Source: JAEXNA01 sp037189585 (GTDB taxonomy: Bacteria > Vulcanimicrobiota > Xenobia > Xenobiales > JADMJV01). Taken from it: a stretch of 64,000 bases of DNA. This document shows, in pieces, positions 51,530-60,339 of this stretch. The position numbers and the translations under genes are program-made. The notes below the pieces were generated by a model, which was not told where the DNA came from, did no database searches, and saw only the letters and a list, made by a program, of their open reading frames with translations. Position 1 is the stretch's first letter, and every line of letters starts with the position of its first letter. Where the stretch lies: contig JBBCJA010000013.1 of NCBI GenBank assembly GCA_037189585.1, forward strand, positions 186,001 to 250,000. The letters run 5' to 3'.

Positions 51530-52628
51530 CTTTGATCCGGGTGAAGAAACTGGGCTCGGCGTCCTGAGAGCCAGCCTCGGCGAACTCCTTGAGAAGCTTC
51601 TTCTGCTTGGAGTTGAGTTTGGTCGGTATCATCACCTCAATCACCACGTGCAGGTCGCCGTGGCTGTTACGACCTAGCCGCGGCATACCTTTCCCTTTGA
51701 TCCGAAAGATAGTGTTGTTCTGCGTACCGTGCGGAATGTTCAGGGTTTCTTCTCCGCCGCCCAGCATGGGGATTTTGACTTTTTCCCCAAGAGCGGCATC
51801 GGTGAAGCGGATTTTGAGTTTGTAGACCAGGTCGTCACCGCGACGCTCGAAGTCGGGGTGATTTTCCACGTCGATGGCAAGATAAAGGTCGCCCGCGGGT
51901 CCTCCCATCCGGCCGGGACCGCCCTCGCCTTCGATCCGGATCATCCGACCGGTGTCGATGCCCGCTGGGATTTTCACTTCGAGGGTACGTTTCTTGGCTA
52001 CCGTTCCGCGGCCCGAACATTCCGTACATGGGTCGGTGAGCTGGCGCCCTTCGCCTCCGCAGGCCGCGCAGGGCGCCGACTGGGTCAGACGACCGAACGG
52101 AGTGGAGATCTGCTGATGGATCTGCCCGGTTCCGTGACACTCCCGACAGTTTCGAAAGCCGTCCGATGTGGCGGCACGGCGTCCGTCGCACTTCGAACAT
52201 GTGACGTCGGAGTTGAGTTCGAGCTCCCGGGTGGCGCCGCGATAGGCCTCCTCTAGAGAAACCGCGACCGCGGTTCGAAGGTCGGGCCCGCGCATCGGAC
52301 CGCGTCGTTGGCGGCGTCCGCCACCCCCCATGTCGAAGATCGCCTCAAAGATGTCGCCGAAGCCGAAGCCGCCTCCGCCAAAGCCTCCCGGGCCTCCCGG
52401 ACCGTTGGCTCCCGGAGCCTGTCCGTACTGGTCGTAGTAAGCGCGTTTCTCGTCATCGGAGAGGACGCTGTAGGCCTCGTTGATCTCCCCGAATTTCTGC
52501 TCGGCCTCCTTTTTGTCGGTGGCCACATCGGGGTGATACTGGCGCGCCATCTTTTTGAAGGCGCTTTTGATTTGGGCTTTGTCGGCATCGCGGGAGATAC
52601 CGAGAACCTCGTAATAGTCGCGGCTCAT
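51513..52628 (-). CDS. dnaJ: Chaperone protein DnaJ
   Basis: Cochaperone of DnaK, 371 aa. A J domain with HPD (MARQYHPDVATDKKEAEQKF) is followed by a Gly/Phe-rich region and the zinc domain with four CxxCxGxG modules: CSKCDGRR (degenerate), CRECHGTG, CAACGGEG and CTECSGRG. The C-terminal substrate-binding halves are complete. It lies 66 nt after dnaK and overlaps prmA. Confidence 0.98.
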   Translation of the reverse strand: MSRDYYEVLGISRDADKAQIKSAFKKMARQYHPDVATDKKEAEQKFGEINEAYSVLSDDEKRAYYDQYGQAPGANGPGGPGGFGGGGFGFGDIFEAIFDMGGGGRRQRRGPMRGPDLRTAVAVSLEEAYRGATRELELNSDVTCSKCDGRRAATSDGFRNCRECHGTGQIHQQISTPFGRLTQSAPCAACGGEGRQLTDPCTECSGRGTVAKKRTLEVKIPAGIDTGRMIRIEGEGGPGRMGGPAGDLYLAIDVENHPDFERRGDDLVYKLKIRFTDAALGEKVKIPMLGGGEETLNIPHGTQNNTIFRIKGKGMPRLGRNSHGDLHVVIEVMIPTKLNSKQKKLLKEFAEAGSQDAEPSFFTRIKDAIFG

Positions 52629-52694
52629 AGTCTCTGTATGAATAACAACCGAGTGATGGCCGTGTCTATTGGCGAAGTGTTAGAGTTAACGGAT

Positions 52695-54620
52695 CTACTC
52701 GTCTTTGTTGAACCAGTCGAAGAGGTCTTCGTCTTCCGGCTCCTCACCAGCGGGCTCCGCGGCGCCACCGCCGTCATCGGGTCCAGAGCCAGCGGGACCT
52801 GCGCCGCCTCCGACTCCGGCAGAAGCCATGGCCGCGTCCACATCCACACCGGCCTTTTTAGCCGCGTCGGCGGCGCGAGCGCCTCCGGTTGAGAGATAAG
52901 CCTCGGTGGAAATGGCGTACATCGCGTCCTTGAGAACCTTGGTGCACTCTTTGATTCGTTCGTTCTCGTAAGTCTGCAGCGCCATGCGGAGGCGGTCGAT
53001 CGAATCGCGCAACCGGCGTTGTTGGTCGAAGGTCATCTGCTGGGCTAACTCGCGCATGGTGCGTTCCGCCGTGTCGAGCTCGACATTGGCTCGGTTACGA
53101 ACGGTCGCCTCGGCGCGGCGCCGAGCATCTTCCTCGGCGTAGATGGCCGCCTCTTTAACCATCGTGTTGATCTCTTCTTGAGTCAAGTTGGTAGGGGACT
53201 GAATGACGATCTTCTGTTTGTTGTTGGTGGCCATGTCTTTGGCCGAAACGTTCACGATACCGTTGACGTCGATGTCAAAGCGAACTTCGATCTGAGGTAC
53301 GCCGCGGGGTGCCGGGGGAATGTTTCGCAGCTCGAAGCGTCCCAAGGACTTGTTGTGGCTGGCGATGTCGCGCTCGCCCTGCAATACGTGGACTTCCACC
53401 ACTGTCTGGCCGTCGGTGGCGGTGGTGAACACGCGAGTTTTATCGACGGGGATCTGAGTGTTGCGCTCGATCAACTTGGTGAACACCCCGCCCATGGTTT
53501 CGATGCCGAGCGACAGCGAGGTCACGTCGAGCAACACCATGTCCTTGACCTCACCAGCCATCACGGCACCCTGGACGGCGGCGCCCATGGCCACCACCTT
53601 GTCCGGATCGATATCCTTGGAAGGCTCTTTCCCGAACAGTTGGCGCACTTTATCTTGAATGGCCGGCATGCGGGTCGAACCGCCGACCAGAAGGACTTTG
53701 TGGATCTCGTTTTTGCCCAGCCCGGCGTCTTCGAGAGCCTGCAGAGCAGGCTCGGCGGTCTTTTCCACCAAGTCGCTCGTCAGCTCTTGAAAACGGGTCC
53801 TGGTCAGTTCCATGTCAAGGTGCTTGGGACCGGAGGCGTCAGCGGCGATAAACGGCAGCTTCACCTGGGTGGAGGACTCGGTGGAGAGCTTGATCTTAGC
53901 GTTCTCGGACGCTTCTTTGAGGCGCTGCATGGCCACGCGGTCGGTACGCAGGTCGATCTGAGAAGCTTTACGGAATTCATCCACCAGCCAGTCCATGATG
54001 CGCTGGTCCCAGTCGTCTCCGCCGAGACGAGCGTTACCGGCGGTGGACTTGACCTGGAAGATGCCGTCCCCGAGTTCGAGGATCGAGACATCGAAGGTTC
54101 CTCCGCCGAGGTCCCAAACCAGAACGGTCTCGTTTTTCTCGGTTTTGTCCAGTCCGTAGGCAAGACAGGAGGCGGTGGGCTCGTTGATGATGCGGACGAC
54201 CTCGAGACCTGCGATGGATCCGGCGTCCTTGGTGGCTTGTCGCTCGGAGTCGTTGAAGTAGGCGGGAACGGTGATGACCGCTTTTTCCACCGGGAAACCC
54301 AAGTAGGCCTCGGCATCGGCTTTGACCTTCTGCAAGACCATGGCCGAGATCTCTTGGGGGGAGTAAGAACGGTCGTCGATATTGATGCGCGAGTCCGTGC
54401 CCATCGAGCGCTTGACCGAGATGATGGTTCGCTCCGGGTTGGAGATGGCTTGGCGCTTGGCCACCGAACCGACGAGGCGGTCGCCGTTACGAGAGAAGCC
54501 GACCACGGACGGAAATAGAAAGTCACCCTCCGCGCTTGGAATGACGGTGGGCACACCGCCTTCCACCACCGAGATGAGACTGTTGGTCGTCCCTAAGTCG
54601 ATCCCTACGATTTTGCTCAC
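52695..54620 (-). CDS. dnaK: Chaperone protein DnaK (Hsp70)
   Basis: ATP-dependent Hsp70 of 641 aa. It begins MSKIVGIDLGTTNSLISVVE (phosphate loop), with AVITVPAYFNDSERQATKDA, VWDLGGGTFDVSILELG and VLLVGGSTRMPAIQDKVRQL. The substrate domain is normal and the C-terminus is Gly/Ala/Pro/Glu-rich, ending in an acidic DEDLFDWFNKDE tail instead of the usual EEVD-like or Gly end. It lies 43 nt after grpE. The long plus-strand frame opposite it is a codon-bias shadow. Confidence 0.98.
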   Translation of the reverse strand: MSKIVGIDLGTTNSLISVVEGGVPTVIPSAEGDFLFPSVVGFSRNGDRLVGSVAKRQAISNPERTIISVKRSMGTDSRINIDDRSYSPQEISAMVLQKVKADAEAYLGFPVEKAVITVPAYFNDSERQATKDAGSIAGLEVVRIINEPTASCLAYGLDKTEKNETVLVWDLGGGTFDVSILELGDGIFQVKSTAGNARLGGDDWDQRIMDWLVDEFRKASQIDLRTDRVAMQRLKEASENAKIKLSTESSTQVKLPFIAADASGPKHLDMELTRTRFQELTSDLVEKTAEPALQALEDAGLGKNEIHKVLLVGGSTRMPAIQDKVRQLFGKEPSKDIDPDKVVAMGAAVQGAVMAGEVKDMVLLDVTSLSLGIETMGGVFTKLIERNTQIPVDKTRVFTTATDGQTVVEVHVLQGERDIASHNKSLGRFELRNIPPAPRGVPQIEVRFDIDVNGIVNVSAKDMATNNKQKIVIQSPTNLTQEEINTMVKEAAIYAEEDARRRAEATVRNRANVELDTAERTMRELAQQMTFDQQRRLRDSIDRLRMALQTYENERIKECTKVLKDAMYAISTEAYLSTGGARAADAAKKAGVDVDAAMASAGVGGGAGPAGSGPDDGGGAAEPAGEEPEDEDLFDWFNKDE

Positions 54621-54663
54621 GCCTTGACTGCTCCTTAATCTCTAGGTAGAGGGGTAAAGTTTG

Positions 54664-55923
54664 CTAGGGGTTCGGGTCCGCTGAAGCGGTTTCCTCGTGT
54701 CCTGTTCCGGAGACGGGAGAGGCGGTCGCCGGCTCCGATGTCTCCTGAGGCTCGGGTGCCGCGACCACCACCGTGGGAGTGATCGGTGGGGCGGGAGCGG
54801 GGGTCCCCGGAGGGGTCGCGCCGGAGGGAGGTACCGGCTCGGGGGGGGTCGTCTCCTGGGGCTGCGGTACCGGGTGCGGACTCGGCGCGGGAACCGCGCT
54901 GGCCGACGTCGTCTCGGCAGAAGGTATCGCCTGTGTGGCGGTGGGCATGACCGGGGGCGCGGCTTGCGGAGCGGCCGCCTCGGGAGCCGAATCAGATTGA
55001 GAGGCCGCGGGCTGTGGCTCTAAAGCCGCAGGCGCCGGAGCGGGTCCGTCGTTGCGGGCTATTCGGACCATGGCGGCTCGGATAATGCGTTCTCCTAGCA
55101 GATATCCGGGTTGCAGTTCGTCGTAGATGTGGTCGTCGGCGACGTCGCTGGTCGGAACTTCCCCGATCGCTTCGTGGAAACGAGGGTCGAAGGGCTGACC
55201 CACCACATGAAGTCTCTTCAGGCCGGCCTTGTCTAAACTTTCTTGAAGCTGTTCGTGGATCATGGTGACCCCCGTGACAACCGACGAGATGTCCGAGGTG
55301 GTTTTGAGACTTGGCATGGCCTGATAGAAGGCGTCGAGCGCGGGCAAAAGAGAGTGGCAGAACTTCTCGAGTTCTTTGAACACCTTGACATCCACGTCGA
55401 TCTTGGCTCGATTTCTCATGTTCTGCATATCTTGCATGAGTCGCTCGATCTGTTTTTCGGCCTGTTCGAGTTTGGCTTGACCCTCCTCGCTCATGATCGC
55501 GCCGGTGGAGGCGTTCGGCTGGCTCGTGGATGAAGAAGAATCCCCACGCGCCTTGGCCGTCACCAGGTCGCTAGCTTCATCGAGGGCGGCCTGCATGGCG
55601 GCCTGGGCTGTGGTCTGCTTGGCTTGAGCCAGGGCGGCTTGAGAAGACTGCAGGGCCTCTTTTTGAGTTCCCAGTTCCTCGGCTAAGGCCTGGGAGACTA
55701 ATCGATAAAAGGCCAACAGAGTGCCCAGATCGGCCGACCCGCTCTCCTGGCAACGCTTGAGTCGAGGTTCAAGAAAATTCAAAGTCTCATTGGCGGCGAT
55801 AATGTCGGCCAGCTTCGTGAGTTCTTGTTGAGCACGCTCGGGCGTTAGTGGTGGCGCCTCAGGTAGTCCACGCGAGGCGGTGGCTTGGTCGCTTGCGTGA
55901 GCGGGTCCCTCTAAACTGGCCAT
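54664..55923 (-). CDS. grpE: GrpE nucleotide exchange factor, extended (419 aa)
   Basis: The exchange factor for DnaK. The GrpE core lies at about residues 170-300: coiled coil (EQAEKQIERLMQDMQNMRNR), then FDPRFHEAIGEVP and GYLLGERIIRAAMVRIAR. Normal GrpE is 170-230 aa. Here a 160-aa helical, partly disordered N-terminal extension and a 110-aa Pro/Ala/Thr-rich tail are added. I chose ATG 55923 (MASLEGPAHASD), with GGAGAG upstream; the open frame goes on to 56073. First in the operon grpE-dnaK-dnaJ-prmA-rsmE. No hrcA gene or CIRCE repeat is visible upstream. Confidence 0.93.
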   Translation of the reverse strand: MASLEGPAHASDQATASRGLPEAPPLTPERAQQELTKLADIIAANETLNFLEPRLKRCQESGSADLGTLLAFYRLVSQALAEELGTQKEALQSSQAALAQAKQTTAQAAMQAALDEASDLVTAKARGDSSSSTSQPNASTGAIMSEEGQAKLEQAEKQIERLMQDMQNMRNRAKIDVDVKVFKELEKFCHSLLPALDAFYQAMPSLKTTSDISSVVTGVTMIHEQLQESLDKAGLKRLHVVGQPFDPRFHEAIGEVPTSDVADDHIYDELQPGYLLGERIIRAAMVRIARNDGPAPAPAALEPQPAASQSDSAPEAAAPQAAPPVMPTATQAIPSAETTSASAVPAPSPHPVPQPQETTPPEPVPPSGATPPGTPAPAPPITPTVVVAAPEPQETSEPATASPVSGTGHEETASADPNP

Positions 55924-56055
55924 TGAAACGTCATCTCTCCATGGGAATGATGGCGCTGGCTTCGCGCTTACACTTCGGCTTCCTGGTATTTCCGAACTAT
56001 AGCATCGAGCCGGTGCTCGGAGGAAAGCTAGGCCCAGACGTGATAAGACTTGTGA

Positions 56056-57216
56056 ATGAGCGGCAGTCCTCACTTACTTCTAGCTGGCTATTTCGGCTAC
56101 GACAACGCTGGCGACGAAGCGATCTTCGAAGCGATGGTTGATCGTTTTCGGGAGCTCGAGCCCGGCGTTCAACTGTCGGCTCTCACCGCGGCATCGACGA
56201 CGGCCGAGAGATTAGGGGTCCAGGCCATTCCCCGCAAGCATATACCATCCGTTTGGAGCGCCATGAGGCATTGCGACGCCTTCGTTTTGGGCGGAGGTGG
56301 ACTGTTTCAGGACAGCACGGGTCGGGGCTCCGTCATCTATTATGGAGGGCTTTTGGCCATGGCGGCGGCGGCGCGTAAGCCCAGCGCGATCTTTTGTCAA
56401 GGTTACGGTCCTGTCACCGGAGGGTTCGGACGCTGGTTGACTCGCCAAGCTTTTCGACTGCCCAAAATCATCACTATCCGGGACGAGGAGTCGGTGGAGG
56501 ACCTTCGCCAATTAGGAATTCCGAGCGAGCGTATCCATCTGGCCGCCGATCCGGCGCTTTTAATGAAACCGCTTCCTGTTGGAGAGATGCGACCGTTGAT
56601 GGAGGCCGAGGGCCTCCTTCAAGAACTCGGGCGTTCGGAACTACCTGATGGTCGCTTGTCGGAGGCCGGCCCTCTGGTGGTGGTCACGGTCCGCCCCTGG
56701 CCTGACCTGCCGTTGCAAGCGCTAGCCGAGGCGCTGGCGAAATTTCGCCAGACGACAAGGGCTCGGTATCTGCTCTTGCCCTTCCAGCCGGAGCGCGATT
56801 TAGAGCCGTCTCGTCATCTGGCGAGTCTACTTCAAGGTGAGGCCAAGGTCATCGAACGAGAGTTGACCCCAAAAGCGATCACCGGAATTTTGGCTTGCAG
56901 CGACATGGTTATCGGAATGCGGTTACACTCACTGATCCTTGCCACGGTGGAGAATCCGCCGCTTTTTGGTTTGTCTTACGACCCAAAGGTGGAAAGGTTC
57001 TGTCGGCGCGCAGGTGCTCTCTCCTGCCGCGTTGAAGAAATTTCATCGGAACGGCTCCCGCGCGAATGGGAGCATCTTCTGATGGGACGCAAGAACCAGC
57101 GCGCGGTTCAGACAAAAGCCGTGGAAGTGATGCGAGAGCAGGCGGATCAGGCTTTTCGCGCCACTCTGGCCCTGGCCGGTGGACGAATCGCTGAAGTCGC
57201 GCAAATACTGTCCTAG
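56056..57216 (+). CDS. csaB: Polysaccharide pyruvyl transferase CsaB
   Basis: Adds pyruvate to secondary cell-wall polysaccharide, allowing SLH-domain proteins to anchor. The 386-aa protein shows LLLAGYFGYDNAGDEAIFEA, HCDAFVLGGGGLFQDSTGRG, GYGPVTGGFGRWLT, TIRDEESVEDLRQLGIPS and VIGMRLHSLILATVENPP with its catalytic His. These follow CsaB signatures in order and length. Its presence suggests pyruvylated wall polymers and possibly an S-layer. It is upstream of ftsEX. Confidence 0.92.
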   Translation: MSGSPHLLLAGYFGYDNAGDEAIFEAMVDRFRELEPGVQLSALTAASTTAERLGVQAIPRKHIPSVWSAMRHCDAFVLGGGGLFQDSTGRGSVIYYGGLLAMAAAARKPSAIFCQGYGPVTGGFGRWLTRQAFRLPKIITIRDEESVEDLRQLGIPSERIHLAADPALLMKPLPVGEMRPLMEAEGLLQELGRSELPDGRLSEAGPLVVVTVRPWPDLPLQALAEALAKFRQTTRARYLLLPFQPERDLEPSRHLASLLQGEAKVIERELTPKAITGILACSDMVIGMRLHSLILATVENPPLFGLSYDPKVERFCRRAGALSCRVEEISSERLPREWEHLLMGRKNQRAVQTKAVEVMREQADQAFRATLALAGGRIAEVAQILS

Positions 57217-57331
57217 AGTCTGTCCGTCATAGGGACCGGCTCTCGGCCTACAGCAAATCGGGAGCCCAATCTTTATGTGGGGACCTTTCAAAACAGCTGA
57301 ACTAGCTTTCAATAGCTCGGGCGAGGTCCCG

Positions 57332-58078
57332 ATGATCGAGGTCAATGACCTCGAACTCACCTATCCCAACGGACATCCCGCCCTGCGCGAGGTGAATCTG
57401 AAGATCGACGCGGGAGAGTTTGCCTTTCTGGTTGGTTCGACCGGTTCCGGAAAGAGTAGCCTTCTCAAACTCTTCTATCGCGAGCTCACTCCCACTCGGG
57501 GAGCCGTGACCGTTGGCGGGGTCGACCTCTCCGATCTCGCTCGTCATGAGATTCCTTACCTGCGACGACGTATCGGAGTCATCTTTCAAGACTTTCGCCT
57601 CCTGGCTAACAAGACGGCCTCCGAAAACGTGGCTTATGCGCTCGAGATCACGGGGACTTCGAAAAGGAAGATCCCGGGTCGGGTGGCTCAGGCGTTAGAG
57701 CTGGTGGGACTTGCTGATAAAGCCAAGCGCCTGCCAGGCCAGCTCTCCGGTGGAGAGCAGCAGCGCGTGGCCATTGCTCGAGCCCTGGTCAACGAGCCCA
57801 GTCTGCTGTTGGCCGATGAGCCGACCGGAAACCTCGACCCCGATTCCACCTGGGACGTCATGCAGATTCTGTCGCTGGTCCAAAACAACGGGACCACGGT
57901 GGTGGTGGCCACCCACAATCAACAAGTCGTGGACCTGATGAGAAAGCGCGTCTTGGTCATGAAGCGAGGCCATCTGGTCCAGGACCTGGCTCGTGGCTCT
58001 TACCAGCTTGACGGTTCGCTCGGTGGAGGCTCCGTTGAAGAATCCTCCTTGGCGGCAGTGGGGAGCCAGACCCCGTGA
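57332..58078 (+). CDS. ftsE: Cell division ATP-binding protein FtsE
   Basis: ABC ATPase that, with FtsX, signals to murein hydrolases at the division site. From ATG 57332 (MIEVNDLELTYPNG) it is 248 aa. Walker A is GSTGSGKSS, the Q loop IGVIFQDFRLL, the signature LSGGEQQRVAIARA and Walker B LLADEPTGNLDP. About 20 C-terminal residues are extra. The frame is open upstream to 57275, but family similarity starts at 57332. Overlaps ftsX by 4 nt (gtga). Confidence 0.96.
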   Translation: MIEVNDLELTYPNGHPALREVNLKIDAGEFAFLVGSTGSGKSSLLKLFYRELTPTRGAVTVGGVDLSDLARHEIPYLRRRIGVIFQDFRLLANKTASENVAYALEITGTSKRKIPGRVAQALELVGLADKAKRLPGQLSGGEQQRVAIARALVNEPSLLLADEPTGNLDPDSTWDVMQILSLVQNNGTTVVVATHNQQVVDLMRKRVLVMKRGHLVQDLARGSYQLDGSLGGGSVEESSLAAVGSQTP

Positions 58079-58938
58079 GTCCCGGATATTTCCTGCGCGA
58101 AGTCTCCACCAACATCCGGCGCTCTCCCTTGATGAGCATCGCCAGTGTCACCACAGTTTTGGTGCTGACGTTGATTTTGGGCTACTTCACCGCCATTATG
58201 GCGAACTTGGAGTCCCTAGCCAATTCGCTACTCGACGAGGTTCAAGTGGTGGCCTATCTTGACGACAGCGCCAATCAGGTCGCGGTCGGCCAGCAGCTCG
58301 AACGGATTCCCGAAGTCTCCTCGGCCCACTTTGTCTCTAAGGAGACCGCGCTCAAGAAGCTGGTGGAGCGAATGCAGGGTCGTATCGAAGTGGGCGATCT
58401 GACACGTAACCCTCTTCCCAACTCCTACGAGCTCGATGTGAAGAACGCCAACGACCTGGAGACCGTGGCCAATCGGGCCAAGCGGATCGCGGGTGTGTCC
58501 GGCGTGAAGTACGGCGAAGAGATCGCCCAACGGATGCTCAACTTCAACGCCATGGTGCGTTCGGTCGGAGCGGTCATCCTCGGGCTTCTCTTTCTCAGTA
58601 CGGTACTTATCGTCTCCAACACCATTCGTTTGACGGTGTTCGCCCGCCGTAAGGAGATCGAGATTATGCAGATGGTAGGGGCCGCGGAGTGGTTTATACG
58701 CTGGCCTTTTATCCTCGAAGGTGTACTGCAGGGCTTGGCCGGCTCCATCGTGGCGGCAGCTCTGGTCGGGACCTCTTACTCCATGGTCGTCCCGAAGCTG
58801 TTGGAGACGGTGGCCTTTTTGCCGGTGTTGCCGGCAGCCAAGCTTTTGCCGATGTTGATTCCGGCACTCATTTTGATGGGAGTGTTCGTGGGAGCCCTGG
58901 GTAGCCTGGTTTCCGTGAACAAGTTCCTTAAAGTTTAA
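58075..58938 (+). CDS. ftsX: Cell division protein FtsX
   Basis: The membrane partner of FtsE, 287 aa. Start GTG 58075 overlaps ftsE. The protein has four transmembrane helices: one near residues 22-42, then an extracytoplasmic domain (EVQVVAYLDDSANQVAVGQQ, EVSSAHFVSKETAL), then three more helices (VGAVILGLLFLSTVLIVSNT onward). It activates periplasmic peptidoglycan hydrolases via the loop. The next gene encodes such an EnvC-like peptidase, 4 nt downstream. Confidence 0.97.
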   Translation: MSPGYFLREVSTNIRRSPLMSIASVTTVLVLTLILGYFTAIMANLESLANSLLDEVQVVAYLDDSANQVAVGQQLERIPEVSSAHFVSKETALKKLVERMQGRIEVGDLTRNPLPNSYELDVKNANDLETVANRAKRIAGVSGVKYGEEIAQRMLNFNAMVRSVGAVILGLLFLSTVLIVSNTIRLTVFARRKEIEIMQMVGAAEWFIRWPFILEGVLQGLAGSIVAAALVGTSYSMVVPKLLETVAFLPVLPAAKLLPMLIPALILMGVFVGALGSLVSVNKFLKV

Positions 58939-58942
58939 TTCG

Positions 58943-60088
58943 ATGTATCGCCTGATCGCCATGCTTTGCGCCGGACTAGTTTTGATGACCAGTATGCCCT
59001 TGGCCGCCCAAAGGGGAGGCTCGGAGTCCAACCTCCGTCGCGACATCCGGCGCAACCGCACGCGCATCGGAGAGATCAAAAAGCAGTTGGACGAGGCGAC
59101 TCGGCGAGAAAAGGACCTCTCGGTCAAGCTTGCCGACACGCGCAAACGTAAGGTGAAGGCTGAAGTCGATCTGGCTCAGACCCAAGAAAAGTTGGGAGAT
59201 GCTCAAGAGCGCCTTCGCGTCATCAAGATGCGAATTCGTCGCACTTCCATTCGGCTTCTGCGAGCTCAGCACGCGCTGGAGAAAAGATTGCGCGCGATCT
59301 ACATGGAAGGTGAGGTCTCCTATATGGCTGTACTCTTGCAGTCCGACGACTTCACTGACTTCTTGAATCAAGCCGACTATCTGGAGCGGATCGTGCGTAC
59401 CGACGCGGAGCTGATCGCCTCGGTCAAATCTCACAAAGAGACTCTCGGCAAAGAAAAGATCGGGGCCCGCTCGGTGGTGCTGGAATTGGCTAAGCTCCGC
59501 CTGAAAAAACAGGATAAGGTCGAATCGTTGGCCCGTCTGAAGGAAGCTCAAGACGACCTGTTCGGACGCCTGCAGGACCATCAGAATCGCCTCTCCACTC
59601 GTATCGACGAGATGGAGCACATCACGGTCCAAAAAGAGCAAGAGCTGCGCGCGATGATCCGGGCTCGCACGGCTTACCTTCCGCCGGGGATCGTGCCTCC
59701 CTCGGCCGGCGGTCTGATCTACCCCGTGCACGGACCCATCACCTCACCCTTCGGCTATCGCGTCCATCCTATTCTGGGGACCAGTCGGTTTCACTCCGGC
59801 CTGGACTTCGGGGTCGGCTACGGAACGCCGATCGGAGCGGCCGACAACGGACTGGTCATCCATTCCGGCTGGTACGGCGGTTACGGCAACACCATCATTT
59901 TGGACCACGGCTCGGGTTGGACCACCCTTTACGCCCACGCCTCGAGCTTGAACGTCTCCCAAGGTCAATCGGTCAAGCGTGGCCAGACGGTCTCCTTCGT
60001 CGGCAGCACGGGAATGTCCACCGGGCCTCACCTTCACTTCGAGGTGCGCTATCAGGGCAATCCGATCGATCCCCTGAGCCGTCTGTAA
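58943..60088 (+). CDS. EnvC-like murein hydrolase activator / M23 peptidase
   Basis: A 381-aa secreted protein. A signal peptide (MYRLIAMLCAGLVLMTSMPL, cleavage after AAQ) is followed by a long coiled coil (about 35-245; IGEIKKQLDEATRREKDLSV). The C-terminal M23 LytM domain (about 265-375) has all metal ligands: HSGLDFGVGYG (HxxxD) and HLHFEV (HxH). It may therefore be an active endopeptidase rather than only an activator. The ftsEX-M23 order strongly implies FtsEX control of septal cleavage. Confidence 0.93.
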   Translation: MYRLIAMLCAGLVLMTSMPLAAQRGGSESNLRRDIRRNRTRIGEIKKQLDEATRREKDLSVKLADTRKRKVKAEVDLAQTQEKLGDAQERLRVIKMRIRRTSIRLLRAQHALEKRLRAIYMEGEVSYMAVLLQSDDFTDFLNQADYLERIVRTDAELIASVKSHKETLGKEKIGARSVVLELAKLRLKKQDKVESLARLKEAQDDLFGRLQDHQNRLSTRIDEMEHITVQKEQELRAMIRARTAYLPPGIVPPSAGGLIYPVHGPITSPFGYRVHPILGTSRFHSGLDFGVGYGTPIGAADNGLVIHSGWYGGYGNTIILDHGSGWTTLYAHASSLNVSQGQSVKRGQTVSFVGSTGMSTGPHLHFEVRYQGNPIDPLSRL

Positions 60089-60168
60089 TCCGGACTGCTA
60101 TATAAGTAAAATCGTCTCATCGACAGGGGCGAAACCCACCGCTCACCGAAGAGTTCGAACATAAGGAT

Positions 60169-60319
60169 TTGGTCTGGAATAACTTTCCGGTTTCGAGTGC
60201 GGAGGCGCCCTGCTGGCCAAGGCGCTTTAGACGCTGTTTGTTCGACACAAATGAGGAGAAAGCAACGCTGCTAGCGGGGATGGATCCGTGCTCAAAACCG
60301 GAAAGTTATTCCAGACCAA
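60169..60319. repeat. Palindromic element 2 (151 bp, 35-bp terminal stem)
   Basis: Arms 60169-60203 and 60285-60319 form a 35-bp stem: the outer 25 bp are perfect, then one C-A mismatch and two wobbles. The 81-nt loop holds the hairpin TTTGT-tcgac-ACAAA (60237-60251) and blocks aggcgcc, caagg and tgagg in the same order as element 1. The element lies in the transcript between the M23 and S41 genes and ends exactly 20 nt before the TTG start at 60340. Confidence 0.8.
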
Positions 60320-60339
60320 GTCCTAAGCGAGGTGTTGTC

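Noticed and set aside
53178..54518. 446-codon plus-strand frame opposite dnaK
   Set aside because: Lies wholly inside dnaK, rich in Gly/His/Val and with no family motif. Typical antisense frame caused by GC-rich codon bias.
60237..60275. Hammerhead-like core (TGAGGAGAAA) in element 2
   Set aside because: The conserved CUGANGA and GAAA are not arranged with a stem II, and no NUH cleavage site is paired.
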